DNA from: Pygmaiobacter massiliensis
Lineage (GTDB): Bacteria > Bacillota > Clostridia > Oscillospirales > Ruminococcaceae
Reading direction: 5' to 3'
Length of the DNA stretch: 64,000 nucleotides
NCBI RefSeq assembly: GCF_900199435.1
Contig: NZ_OAML01000003.1
Coordinates: 1 to 64,000, forward strand
The position numbers were made by a program, and so were the translations under genes. Of the stretch, positions 8,166-16,112 are shown in pieces. Under the pieces are notes generated by a model, which saw nothing but the letters and a program-made list of their open reading frames with translations, made no database searches and was not told where the DNA came from. How positions within the stretch are numbered: the stretch's first letter is position 1; each line of letters begins with the position of its first letter.

Positions 8166-8786
8166 TCACTGCATTGCGGCTTTCAGCGCTTCCACCACTG
8201 CGGTTTTATCCACACCGTTGTCGGCCAGGTATTTCTCTTTGCCCAGCAGGCTTGTCAGGTCCTTGCTGCGCAGCACTGCCATGCTCTTAGGTACAGCCAG
8301 CGAAGCCTCTTTTGAGGTGAAAACAGTCAGGCACTCAATTTTAACAGTGCGCTGTTTTGCATTGGCAAGCACGTCACGCAGTACACGTACATCGGCGGCA
8401 CGCTGGTCAAACGGGTTTGTAAACTCGGTACGCTGTTCGCCTGCAACACGCAGCCAGGTTGCATCGCCGGGGTTTGCATAAATCTGGCCGTTGTAGCCGA
8501 TACATTTAATACCGACAACGCCTGCATAGGTTACCAGCAGCGCATCCAGATCGGTGGATTTTTCGCCGCTTTGGACTTTCGCGGGGGTAATCAGGGTGAA
8601 ATCGTGCAGTGATGCATAGCGCGCAAGGGCGGCAAGCATTTTGCTTACGCCGTCATCTTCGCGCTGTTTTTTCACGTTTTCGTTGTTGCTGTTGTCCTCT
8701 GTCTGAGCCTTAAAGAACCACATGATAAGCGCAAAGACAATGGCCAGCACTACGCCACCCATAATGACATTTTCCATATTGGTCAT
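8166..8786 (-). CDS. Membrane-anchored NERD-like domain protein, probably not an active nuclease
   Basis: The 206-residue protein has one N-terminal transmembrane helix (about residues 7-23), a polar linker, then a domain patterned like NERD (nuclease-related): DALLVTYAGVVGIKCIGYNGQIY, a NPFDQR box and later VECLTVF-type strands. In NERD proteins the VIEVK strand supplies acidic and lysine residues of a PD-(D/E)xK-like site. Here the equivalent reads VVGIKC, so the acidic residue is missing while Lys remains. Two ATGs nine bases apart (8786 and 8777) follow AAGGCGAGG; I chose the first. A longer frame to 8885 has no ribosome site. Function unknown. Confidence 0.65.
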   Translation of the reverse strand: MTNMENVIMGGVVLAIVFALIMWFFKAQTEDNSNNENVKKQREDDGVSKMLAALARYASLHDFTLITPAKVQSGEKSTDLDALLVTYAGVVGIKCIGYNGQIYANPGDATWLRVAGEQRTEFTNPFDQRAADVRVLRDVLANAKQRTVKIECLTVFTSKEASLAVPKSMAVLRSKDLTSLLGKEKYLADNGVDKTAVVEALKAAMQ

Positions 8787-8892
8787 ACCTCGCCTTTTGT
8801 ATTTATAGATAATGTAGAATATTATAACAAAGTTTAATGCGAAACACAAATACCGCGCCGCGAAAAAATTCTGATTTTTTTGCAAAAAACAT

Positions 8893-8924
8893 TTGACATT
8901 TGTCCAAGACTATGATATTATAAT
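8893..8924 (+). promoter_or_regulatory. Promoter of the tRNA-Arg gene
   Basis: A consensus TTGACA (8893-8898) is followed after 17 bases by TATTAT (8916-8921), overlapping a TATAAT at 8919-8924. The tRNA begins 24 bases later. Confidence 0.8.
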
Positions 8925-8947
8925 ACTCGCATCTTCGAGATGCTTAT

Positions 8948-9024
8948 GCGCTGGTAGCTCAGCTGGATAGAGTGACTGGCTACGAACCAGTAGGTCAGGG
9001 GTTCGAGTCCCTTCCAGCGCACCA
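8948..9024 (+). tRNA. tRNA-Arg (anticodon ACG)
   Basis: The 77-nt gene has a 7-bp acceptor stem (GCGCTGG/CCAGCGC), the D-arm AGCTCAGCTGGATAGAG, the anticodon stem-loop ACTGG-CTACGAA-CCAGT with anticodon ACG, the T-arm GGTTCGAGTCC and an encoded CCA end. An ACG anticodon would normally be edited to ICG by TadA and read CGU, CGC and CGA. Confidence 0.97.
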
Positions 9025-9025
9025 A

Positions 9026-9057
9026 AAGGCAAACAACTTCGGTTGTTTGCCTTTTTT
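9026..9057 (+). terminator. Terminator of the tRNA-Arg gene with a UUCG tetraloop
   Basis: A perfect 12-bp stem (AAGGCAAACAAC/GTTGTTTGCCTT) is closed by TTCG and followed by a T run, two bases after the CCA end. Confidence 0.92.
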
Positions 9058-9128
9058 CTTTGTTTCAGCTTTCGCTTTCACCAGCATTTTATAACAGTGT
9101 GGAAAGTTTTGTCTGCCGCGGCGCTCAG

Positions 9129-9157
9129 TTGACTTTTGGCCTCAAAGGCACTATACT
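9129..9157 (+). promoter_or_regulatory. Promoter of the trpS T-box transcript
   Basis: TTGACT (9129-9134) and TATACT (9152-9157) are separated by 17 bases, immediately upstream of the T-box leader. Confidence 0.8.
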
Positions 9158-9163
9158 TTGAAC

Positions 9164-9427
9164 TATCAGGTAAAACCGCTGATTGAGAAGAGTAACCGTG
9201 ATGTACGATGCAAAAGCGAGCCGCTGAGAGTGTAAGGGCGGTGCAGCGCCGCACGGCGAATGGCCTCAAGAGGGCAGCCCGAACCCCCGCAGGGGCAGTA
9301 GGCGCTGACGGCAGCTCCCGACCGTTACCCCGGGGCGCATATCCCGTGTATGCGTAATACCACTTATGGGTGGCAAACCAGAGCTTACAGCATCTGTCCC
9401 GCAGGGATGGGTGCTTTTTTTATTTTT
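9164..9427 (+). promoter_or_regulatory. Tryptophan-specific T-box riboswitch upstream of trpS
   Basis: The leader has T-box landmarks in order: AGAGTAAC (AGTA-box region), AGCGAGCCGC, a GTGTAAG (GNTG-box) segment, and a specifier region GAATGGCC with the Trp codon TGG at 9261-9263. The T-box core GGGTGGCA follows at 9368-9375. The terminator is a 12-bp stem (9389-9400 with 9404-9415, some G-U) and a T-rich run to 9427. The TGGC in the T-box would pair with a GCCA end, fitting the G discriminator of bacterial tRNA-Trp. Uncharged tRNA-Trp should stabilise the antiterminator and switch on trpS. Confidence 0.92.
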
Positions 9428-9474
9428 TCGGTGACCGGCGGGCGGCCACAACCAAACTGGAGGAGATTTATAGT

Positions 9475-10464
9475 ATGGAACAGAAAAAACGCATTCTCAC
9501 CGGTGACCGCACCACCGGACGGCTGCATCTGGGGCATTACGTGGGCAGCCTGCAAAGCCGTGTTGCACTGCAAAACGATTACGACACCTTTATTCTGCTT
9601 GCGGATATTCAGGCACTTACAACCCACTTTGAAAAGCCCGAGCTGATTCACGACAGCATCTATCAGGTCGCAATCGATAACCTTTCGGTCGGCCTTGATC
9701 CTGAAAAAGTCACCATCTTGCAGCAGAGCCAGATTACCGCCATCGCAGAGCTGACCGAGTTCTACTCCTTGCTGGTTTCGGTCAACACCCTGCGCCACAA
9801 CCCCACCATTAAAACGGAAGCAAAAGCCTACGGCTATGACGATCTGTCTTTCGGCTTTCTCGGCTACCCGGTCAGCCAGTCGGCAGACATCACTTTCTGC
9901 AAGGCAGACCTTGTGCCGGTGGGCGAGGACCAGCTGCCCCATATGGAGCTGACCCGCAAAATTGTGCGCCGGTTCAATGAGCTGTACGGTGCCTCTTTGC
10001 CCGAACCGCAGGCGATGCTCAGCAAATGCAGCCGCCTTGTAGGTTTGGACGGCAATGCCAAAATGGGCAAAAGCCTGGGCAACGCACTCTATCTTTCGGA
10101 CGATGCCGCCACCGTTGAAGCAAAGGTGAAGCGCGCGCTGACCGATACCACCCGCATCTCGGTCAAAGATCCCGGCCACCCCGACGTTTGCGTGGTCAGC
10201 AAATACCATGAAATCTTTAACCCCACCGAGCACGCCAACATCTGCGAGATGTGCAAAAGCGCCAGCATCGGCTGTGTCGCCTGCAAAAAGCAGCTTGCTG
10301 CCGTACTCAACGGCCTGCTGGACCCGTTCCGTGAAAAACGTGCTTATTATGAAAGCCACCTCGGCGAAGTGCGTGATATTATCATGGCGGGCAGCGCAAA
10401 AGCGAATCTCATCGGCAACGAAACCATGCGCGAAGTCAAAGAGGCAATGCACATCGCACTGTAA
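9475..10464 (+). CDS. trpS: Tryptophanyl-tRNA synthetase with a four-cysteine (possible [4Fe-4S]) motif
   Basis: This class Ic synthetase charges tRNA-Trp. The HIGH motif is HLGH (18-21) and the KMSKS motif is KMGKS (196-200). From ATG 9475, after CTGGAGGAGATTTATAGT, the protein is 329 residues, normal for TrpRS. The C-terminal domain has C239-x20-C260-x6-C267-x2-C270, plus Cys257. This closely resembles the C-x22-C-x6-C-x2-C motif reported to bind a [4Fe-4S] cluster in Thermotoga maritima TrpRS. The gene is controlled by the T-box leader and followed by a terminator. Confidence 0.96.
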   Translation: MEQKKRILTGDRTTGRLHLGHYVGSLQSRVALQNDYDTFILLADIQALTTHFEKPELIHDSIYQVAIDNLSVGLDPEKVTILQQSQITAIAELTEFYSLLVSVNTLRHNPTIKTEAKAYGYDDLSFGFLGYPVSQSADITFCKADLVPVGEDQLPHMELTRKIVRRFNELYGASLPEPQAMLSKCSRLVGLDGNAKMGKSLGNALYLSDDAATVEAKVKRALTDTTRISVKDPGHPDVCVVSKYHEIFNPTEHANICEMCKSASIGCVACKKQLAAVLNGLLDPFREKRAYYESHLGEVRDIIMAGSAKANLIGNETMREVKEAMHIAL

Positions 10465-10520
10465 TACAGCGCATCCGCTTTTGAGCCAAACTCCACGCTC
10501 CTATGTTTTAAAACAAAATA

Positions 10521-10560
10521 AAAACTCCGCAACCCAATGGGCTTTGCGGAGTTTTCTTTT
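10521..10560 (+). terminator. Rho-independent terminator after trpS
   Basis: AAAACTCCGCAA pairs with TTGCGGAGTTTT, followed by CTTTTTTC. Confidence 0.88.
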
Positions 10561-10733
10561 TTCACCTGTTTCAGCAGCCTTGCGTGATCCTATTTTCATG
10601 GGTGGGCTTAGGACAAATAAAAAATCGCTTTTGCCTGCCGCCTCTCGCTTTTATGCCTATATCGCGTACACCGCCGTCAAGGCCTGTGTGTCGCACTCGT
10701 CGTGCCAGGGCCTCTCTTCCTCTGTGCTTCTCC

Positions 10734-11465
10734 TTAATCGCCGGTATCCGGGCTATAGGGGCCTTCTGCAGGCGTGTGCGGCAACAACGCCTGCGCCTCT
10801 GTTAAACACGCCGCTGCTTCGGGGTTCGTTTTAAACTGCTCCTGTGCCGCTGCAAGAAGCGTCTCTGCCGCTTTCGCGTCCCCAAGCTGCACCTGTTCCC
10901 AAACCAGCACCAGCGCAATAGACGGCCCCAGCAGTTCGGTTTTTTGCAGTTTTAAAAATTCTGTCTGGTTTTGCTCTAAAAGCGCGAGCGCACTTTCTGT
11001 TTCCTGCTGCGCCAGCAGTGTCTGTATGAGTTGCAGCTGATATGCCACACGCACCAGCCCGTGCAGTTTTTGCGGCTGCACCTTTGCCAAACACTCTCGT
11101 GCTTGCTCAAATTCTCGCTTTTGTGAGTAAGCACCGGCTATTTTCATTTGCAGCAACGCAATTGTTTGTGCTGATTTTTTTCCCTTCAGCCGTTTGGTTA
11201 TCTCTGCAATATAGCGGTCAGGATCGTTTTGCTCTTTTAAAATTGGTGCAAGGTTATCTACTTCTTTTAAAAATGCGCGGTACCAAAGCCAGTTAACCAC
11301 ACAAGCGGCAAATACCACCCCGCACATTGCAGGTATGGTTAGTCCTATAGCGGCGCCTGCGCTGGTATCAGAAGCGCTAAGTACGCGGCCGAACAGTGCG
11401 CCTGTAAGTATCGCACAAAGAAAAAATCCTAACCTTACTTTTTTTCGATTCTTTTCTAAAAACAC
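10734..11465 (-). CDS. Two-helix membrane protein with TPR-like helical repeats, unknown function
   Basis: I do not recognise this 243-residue protein as a named family. Two hydrophobic helices (about residues 13-30 and 37-57) precede a soluble alpha-helical region rich in Ala, Gln, Glu and Leu. Its periodicity, for example AGAYSQKREFEQARECLAKV, is typical of tetratricopeptide repeats. A scaffold or assembly role is possible. The start is GTG 11465, seven bases after AGGAGG; the longer frame to 11501 runs through the ribosome site. It stands alone downstream of the OpuA terminator region. Confidence 0.65.
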   Translation of the reverse strand: MFLEKNRKKVRLGFFLCAILTGALFGRVLSASDTSAGAAIGLTIPAMCGVVFAACVVNWLWYRAFLKEVDNLAPILKEQNDPDRYIAEITKRLKGKKSAQTIALLQMKIAGAYSQKREFEQARECLAKVQPQKLHGLVRVAYQLQLIQTLLAQQETESALALLEQNQTEFLKLQKTELLGPSIALVLVWEQVQLGDAKAAETLLAAAQEQFKTNPEAAACLTEAQALLPHTPAEGPYSPDTGD

Positions 11466-11564
11466 GGTAAGTCCTCCTGTATTTGGCTGTCGCCGCAACA
11501 CGTAAGCCGTATTTTCCCACCTTCATTGTAGCAGATGCTCTCGGTTTACAAAAGCTTTTGCCAA

Positions 11565-11600
11565 CAAAAAACGCACGCTCTGAAAGGGCGTGCGTTTTTT
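11565..11600 (-). terminator. Rho-independent terminator of the OpuA operon
   Basis: AAAAAACGCACGCTC pairs with GGGCGTGCGTTTTTT, giving a T-rich tail on the minus strand just past the ATPase stop. Confidence 0.88.
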
Positions 11601-11616
11601 GTTTGATTAGATAAGG

Positions 11617-12822
11617 TTAGTTTTCTTCGTTCGGTGAGCTTACCATGCTGGAAAGCACCGATGCTTTGGTGACGATGCCTTTTAACGCACCATCTTCCCC
11701 GATAACGCTGATGGGGAATTTTGCTTCTGCTGCAATCGGCAGCACATCGCCAATCAGGGTGTCGGGGGAGGTGGTCGGCAATTCGGTAATCATCATGTCC
11801 TGTATCGTCCGCTCCTGCTTAATGGCCTCGACAGCACTGTCGATGGTAAGCAGGCCAGCAAGGTTCATCTTGTCGCCAACAACATAAGCAGAAGAAACAC
11901 CTGCACGGCGCATCTCGTGGATGGCGTGATTCGGGCCTTCGCCAAGACGCACCACGCAGCTGGGGGTTACCATGATATGACGTACGCTGAGCACCTTGGT
12001 GCGGTCCGCGCTGCCGATAAACTGCCGCACATAGTCGTCCGCTGGGTGGGCGCTCATCTGCTCGGGCGTGTCTACCTGAATGACGCGGCCGTCCCGCATG
12101 ATGGCAACGTGGTCGCCCAGCTTAAACGCTTCGTTAATGTCGTGGGTAATAAAGACAATCGTCTTACCCAGCTTGCGCTGAATCCCCATCAGCTCGAACT
12201 GCATGTCTGCGCGCACCAGTGGATCCAGCGCAGAAAACGGTTCATCCATCAGCAAAATTTCGGGGTCATTGGCGAGTGCGCGGGCAATGCCGACGCGCTG
12301 CCGCATACCGCCGGAAAGCGCCGACACCGGCTGATGCTCCCAGCCGGAAAGCCCAACCATGTCGATCATTTCCATCGCTTTTTTCTCACGCTCAATGGTT
12401 GAGATGCCTTTGACCTCGAGCCCATAGGCAACGTTGCCCAGCACATCGCGGTGGCTCATCAGGCCAAAGTTCTGGAATACCATCGAGATTTTATCCCGCC
12501 GGTAGTCCATCAGCTCTTTTTTGTTCAGCTTGCCAATATCACTGTTTTCAAACCGAATAGTGCCACTGGTAGGGCGGTTGAGCATATTCAGGCAGCGTAC
12601 AAAGGTAGATTTACCGCTGCCCGAAAGCCCGATGATGACAAAGATTTCGCCGCGCTGCACCTCAAAGTTTACATCCCAAATAGCGGCTGTAACGCCGGTT
12701 TTTTGTTTTACGGTATTGCGGTCGCCGCCTTCTTCCATCAGCCTTGCGGCCTCATTTTTATTGGCGCCATATAATTTGCAGACATGCTCTGCCCGCAGAA
12801 TGATATTATTTTTAGTTTCCAT
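11617..12822 (-). CDS. opuAA: Glycine betaine/proline-type ABC transporter ATPase with tandem CBS domains (OpuAA/ProV)
   Basis: This 401-residue ATPase powers osmoprotectant uptake. The Walker A motif is GLSGSGKST, the signature is LSGGMRQR and Walker B is ILLMDEPFSALD. The C-terminal 120 residues carry two CBS motifs (VRHIMVTPSCVV and a later GIVTKASVL). In related OpuA transporters these domains sense ionic strength or c-di-AMP. The ATG at 12822 follows GAAAGGAAGG. It is the second gene of the operon, behind the fused binding protein/permease. Confidence 0.94.
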   Translation of the reverse strand: METKNNIILRAEHVCKLYGANKNEAARLMEEGGDRNTVKQKTGVTAAIWDVNFEVQRGEIFVIIGLSGSGKSTFVRCLNMLNRPTSGTIRFENSDIGKLNKKELMDYRRDKISMVFQNFGLMSHRDVLGNVAYGLEVKGISTIEREKKAMEMIDMVGLSGWEHQPVSALSGGMRQRVGIARALANDPEILLMDEPFSALDPLVRADMQFELMGIQRKLGKTIVFITHDINEAFKLGDHVAIMRDGRVIQVDTPEQMSAHPADDYVRQFIGSADRTKVLSVRHIMVTPSCVVRLGEGPNHAIHEMRRAGVSSAYVVGDKMNLAGLLTIDSAVEAIKQERTIQDMMITELPTTSPDTLIGDVLPIAAEAKFPISVIGEDGALKGIVTKASVLSSMVSSPNEEN

Positions 12823-12903
12823 CGTTCAGACCCTTCCTTTCTGGAAATCGTGCCGGCATTTGCCGGTAAGGGGATCAGCGGCTAAGCTGCCGCTGCCGCT
12901 GCG

Positions 12904-14775
12904 CTAGTTGCTGTTGTTCTTTTCCTCACTGCGCTTTGCAAGCCCCTGGGTGATGCGGTCCATCACGATGGCAACAATTACTACCGCTGTGCCTGCGATG
13001 ATACCGCGGCCGATTTCGATACGGTTAACGCTGACGAGCACTTCCATGCCAAGACCAGATGCGCCAATCATCGAGCAGGTCACGACCATTGCCATTGCCA
13101 TCATCAGTGTCTGGTTTACGCCTGTCATAATGGTAGGCAATGCCTGCGGAATCTGTACTTTATAAAGGGTCTGCCAACGGGTCGAGCCAAAGCTGCGCGC
13201 CGCTTCTACCACCTCTGCATCCACTTGCTGGATGCCGTGGCTGGTAAGACGGATAACCGGCACGATAGCATAAATAGTGGTGGCGATAACTGCCGGTGCT
13301 TTGCCAAGACCAAAGAAAAGGATCGCCGGAATCAGATAAACAAAGACAGGCATCGTCTGCATCGTGTCAAGAATTGGACGCATGATATTGTTCGCGCGCC
13401 GACTGGAGGAAATCAGAATGCCAATCGGCAGACCGAGCAATAGCGAAATCACTACGCTGGCAAGCACAATGGCAAGCGTTTCGTTCATTAGGCTCCATAG
13501 ACCAAACAAGCCTACCACAAATAGGAGCACTGCATATACAATGCCAGTGCGAACACTGCCGCAAAGTTTCCATCCGCCGAGGAATACCAGCGCAAGCAGC
13601 AGCCACCAGGGCAGCAGGTTGAGCAGCGACTCGATGCCGCCAATCAGCGCAGTAAGTCCGGCTTTGATGCTGCCGAAGAAGCCACTGGTGCGCACAGAGA
13701 AATCACGCACAGCATTGTCGATAGCCTCCAGGTCAATATTCAGCGTAAACGGGAAGTTGAGGAACCAGTTGTTTTTATCTGCCACAGCGTTGCCATTAAT
13801 GGCCGCCTGCACCTTTTCTACATCGTCAGGTGCAAGCCATTGCTCCAGCAGCTCCGGGTGTTCACCCAAGAACCACTTTGCGGTATCTACATAGTTGGCA
13901 CCGGTGTCCTGCATATAAGCCAGTGCTTCACTCGTCAGCGCGCTGCTGGTGCGGTATTTCGAGAGAAACTGGCAGAACTCCGGGTTCTTTTCAGCAAAAG
14001 CATTGCTGGTGGAAATTGTGACGTTAACTGCGGGGCATGCCGTTTTACCCTCTGCAAAGCCAACAGGGTCATATGGGGCATCCTGCAGCAATACAAAATC
14101 ATATTTGCCCATCAGCCAGGTCGGCTCCCAATAATAAGCAACGATAGGCTCGCCTTTTTCATAGGCGCTCGTAATCGCAGCCGACAGTGATGCGTCCGAA
14201 CCGGGGCGGAAGTAGACAAAGTTTTTATCCAGACCGTAATGTTGGTATTTCTTATACATTACGTTATCTATCTCCCAGCCCGGGATGGCCCCATAAATGC
14301 GGCCTTTGCTCGGCTGCTCTTCATCTTTAAACAGCGAGGCGTAGTTTGCAAGGTCTGCAACGTTGCGCAGCTCAGGAGCCATCGGCTCTATGCCGCGCTC
14401 GGGGTCTCCTTCAATAACATAGCGGGGCACATAAAAGCCCTGCATGTTATCGTCAAAGTTTGTGCCCATCTCTTGGATGCGGCCGTTTGCAATATCTTCA
14501 TCGTAAGAAGCGATATTGTCGGTCCACATCTCCATGAACACATCAATTTCGCCTTTTTTCATACCCTCCAGCAGTACGGTACTACTGCCAGTGGTCTCAC
14601 TCCAGGTGTAGCCATATACGGATTCTGCGATCAGACCCGCTACCGCGTTGTGGAACTTGCTGGAATCCCAGCCTGCATCCGCAAACACGATGGTATCCTG
14701 CTTTTTGCTGCCACAGCCTGCAAACAGCCCAAGGCAAAGCAGCAGGCAAAGCAGTAATGCAATCCATCTTTTCAT
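12904..14775 (-). CDS. Fused glycine betaine-binding lipoprotein and ABC permease (OpuAC-OpuAB order)
   Basis: The 623-residue polypeptide joins two transporter subunits. Residues 1-21 form a lipoprotein signal (GLFAGC, Cys21). Residues about 30-345 resemble the OpuAC/ProX binding domain, with conserved Trp/Tyr residues of the kind that cage quaternary ammonium groups (YYWEP, ETTGSS). Residues about 375-615 form a ProW/OpuAB permease with the EAA loop EVVEAARSFGSTRWQ. In the well-known lactococcal OpuABC fusion the order is permease first, then binding domain; here it is reversed and the N-terminus is a lipoprotein. The start at 14775 follows AAGAAAGGATACTGACC. Confidence 0.92.
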   Translation of the reverse strand: MKRWIALLLCLLLCLGLFAGCGSKKQDTIVFADAGWDSSKFHNAVAGLIAESVYGYTWSETTGSSTVLLEGMKKGEIDVFMEMWTDNIASYDEDIANGRIQEMGTNFDDNMQGFYVPRYVIEGDPERGIEPMAPELRNVADLANYASLFKDEEQPSKGRIYGAIPGWEIDNVMYKKYQHYGLDKNFVYFRPGSDASLSAAITSAYEKGEPIVAYYWEPTWLMGKYDFVLLQDAPYDPVGFAEGKTACPAVNVTISTSNAFAEKNPEFCQFLSKYRTSSALTSEALAYMQDTGANYVDTAKWFLGEHPELLEQWLAPDDVEKVQAAINGNAVADKNNWFLNFPFTLNIDLEAIDNAVRDFSVRTSGFFGSIKAGLTALIGGIESLLNLLPWWLLLALVFLGGWKLCGSVRTGIVYAVLLFVVGLFGLWSLMNETLAIVLASVVISLLLGLPIGILISSSRRANNIMRPILDTMQTMPVFVYLIPAILFFGLGKAPAVIATTIYAIVPVIRLTSHGIQQVDAEVVEAARSFGSTRWQTLYKVQIPQALPTIMTGVNQTLMMAMAMVVTCSMIGASGLGMEVLVSVNRIEIGRGIIAGTAVVIVAIVMDRITQGLAKRSEEKNNSN

Positions 14776-14817
14776 GGTCAGTATCCTTTCTTTTTCTTGA
14801 TTTCTCTTCTTTTTAAA

Positions 14818-14857
14818 TGACAACTTAAATTATAATACAAGTTGTCACTATCGTCAA
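14818..14857 (-). promoter_or_regulatory. OpuA promoter with a palindromic operator spanning the -10 element
   Basis: On the minus strand a -35 TTGACG (14852-14857) and a -10 TATAAT (14829-14834) are 17 bases apart. A perfect inverted repeat, TGACAACTT (14818-14826) and AAGTTGTCA (14839-14847) with a 12-base spacer, surrounds the -10. The symmetry and position suggest a repressor operator, possibly for a GbsR-, MarR- or BusR-like regulator; no such regulator gene is adjacent. Confidence 0.8.
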
Positions 14858-14931
14858 CCGTTCTCCCCTATTCTTCACAAAAAAATTTTTTATAACTTAT
14901 TATACTCGCCTAATTTCGCAAAAAAACGCGA

Positions 14932-14961
14932 TTGACAACGGCACAGTCCCCGTGGCATAAT
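14932..14961 (+). promoter_or_regulatory. Promoter of the aldose-1-epimerase-like gene
   Basis: TTGACA (14932-14937) and CATAAT (14956-14961) are separated by 18 bases, 80 bases before the start codon. Confidence 0.7.
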
Positions 14962-15041
14962 CGAAATAGTTCAGCCCGCAACAGCATCCGTGCCCTTGCG
15001 TCGGCCGCGATGAGTTTGATAAAGAAAGGTTTGTTATATAT

Positions 15042-15938
15042 ATGGAGATTACCTTGACGAAAGGCTGCGTTACCGCGCGGGCAGACAGCCACGGCGCAGA
15101 GCTTTTTTCTTACATTGCAGAAGATGGCCGGCAGGTGCTTTGGGGCGGCAGCGAGACCAGCTGGCCCGGCCGCAGCCCCGTGCTTTTTCCCATTGTGGGC
15201 GCTGTCGCCAACAACAGCACCCGCATCGGCGGTACGCCCTACCCATTAAGCCAGCACGGCTTTGCCCGCCATTTAGATTATGAAATTGCAGAGCAAAGCG
15301 AAGACAATGTCACTTTTGTGGCTCGCGCCAACGAAGAAACACGCGCAGCTTATCCGTTTGAGTTTGCGCTTTTTATCACTCATAAACTCACCACACATGG
15401 CTTTATTACAAGTTATCGTGTAGAAAATATCGGCAATGTACCGATGCACTACTGCATCGGCGGCCATACCGGTTTTTGCTGCCCTATGGCAGACGGCAAT
15501 TTTGAGGATTTTGAAATCTCCTGGCCGGACAAAGAATGCGTGCTGCTGATGCCTTACAGCTGTTCTGCCACCCCGCAGCCCATCAAGGCAGAGCTGTTGT
15601 TCGATTCCTCGAGCGAATTTGCGGTAGAGCACTCGTTGTTTGACCTTGGCACTCTGTTTTTGATGCAGCCGCAGAACAGCATCATCACCCTGCAAAATCC
15701 GAAAACCGGCATTGGCGTACGGATGGAATACGAAGGATTCCCCGTGCTTGCAATGTGGAGCAAAGAATTTGCAAACGCCCCCTTTATTTGTCTGGAACCG
15801 TGGCACGGCATGCCGGATATGGATGGCGAAAACGGCGTATTTGAAGAAAAGCATTTCAGTATTGCACTGGCGCCGGGCGAAAGCCGCACCCACAGCTATG
15901 AAGTAACTGTCCTCGGTAAATTTGCAGAAGAGGAGTAA
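15042..15938 (+). CDS. Aldose 1-epimerase family protein (LacX-like)
   Basis: The 298-residue protein has the galactose-mutarotase-like beta-sandwich pattern: SPVLFPIVGAVANN near residues 45-60, SQHGFARH (about 70-77), GGHTGFCCP (about 143-151) and a C-terminal LEPWHG. These resemble the LacX/YihR-type branch, which interconverts anomers of hexoses or phosphorylated sugars. The catalytic His and Glu positions appear conserved (HGFAR; LEPW). The start at 15042 follows AAAGAAAGG and its own promoter. It has no sugar-operon neighbours, so the substrate is unknown. Confidence 0.86.
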   Translation: MEITLTKGCVTARADSHGAELFSYIAEDGRQVLWGGSETSWPGRSPVLFPIVGAVANNSTRIGGTPYPLSQHGFARHLDYEIAEQSEDNVTFVARANEETRAAYPFEFALFITHKLTTHGFITSYRVENIGNVPMHYCIGGHTGFCCPMADGNFEDFEISWPDKECVLLMPYSCSATPQPIKAELLFDSSSEFAVEHSLFDLGTLFLMQPQNSIITLQNPKTGIGVRMEYEGFPVLAMWSKEFANAPFICLEPWHGMPDMDGENGVFEEKHFSIALAPGESRTHSYEVTVLGKFAEEE

Positions 15939-15970
15939 TCCTTCTTTTCTACCTTTTATGCCACACAGTC

Positions 15971-15998
15971 AGCCGCGCCGGTTTGGCGCGGCTTTTCA
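15971..15998 (+). terminator. Rho-independent terminator after the epimerase-like gene
   Basis: AGCCGCGCC pairs with GGCGCGGCT across a 5-base loop, followed by TTTTC. Confidence 0.8.
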
Positions 15999-16060
15999 CT
16001 GCAACCGCAGCAGAGCGAACATAAAGCGAAAATACAGCAAGTTTTGAGAAAAGATAAAAT

Positions 16061-16093
16061 AAAAACCCGTGCCTTATAGGGCACGGGTTTTTT
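16061..16093 (-). terminator. Terminator of the FMN-binding-type lipoprotein gene
   Basis: AAAAACCCGTGCC pairs with GGCACGGGTTTTTT. The minus-strand tail is TTTTTATTTTATC. Confidence 0.88.
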
Positions 16094-16112
16094 GATGATA
16101 GCAAACTAAAAA

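Noticed and set aside
9385-10452. 355-codon minus-strand frame
   Set aside because: It is antisense to trpS, which has intact synthetase motifs and a T-box leader. No ribosome site is seen for the shadow frame.
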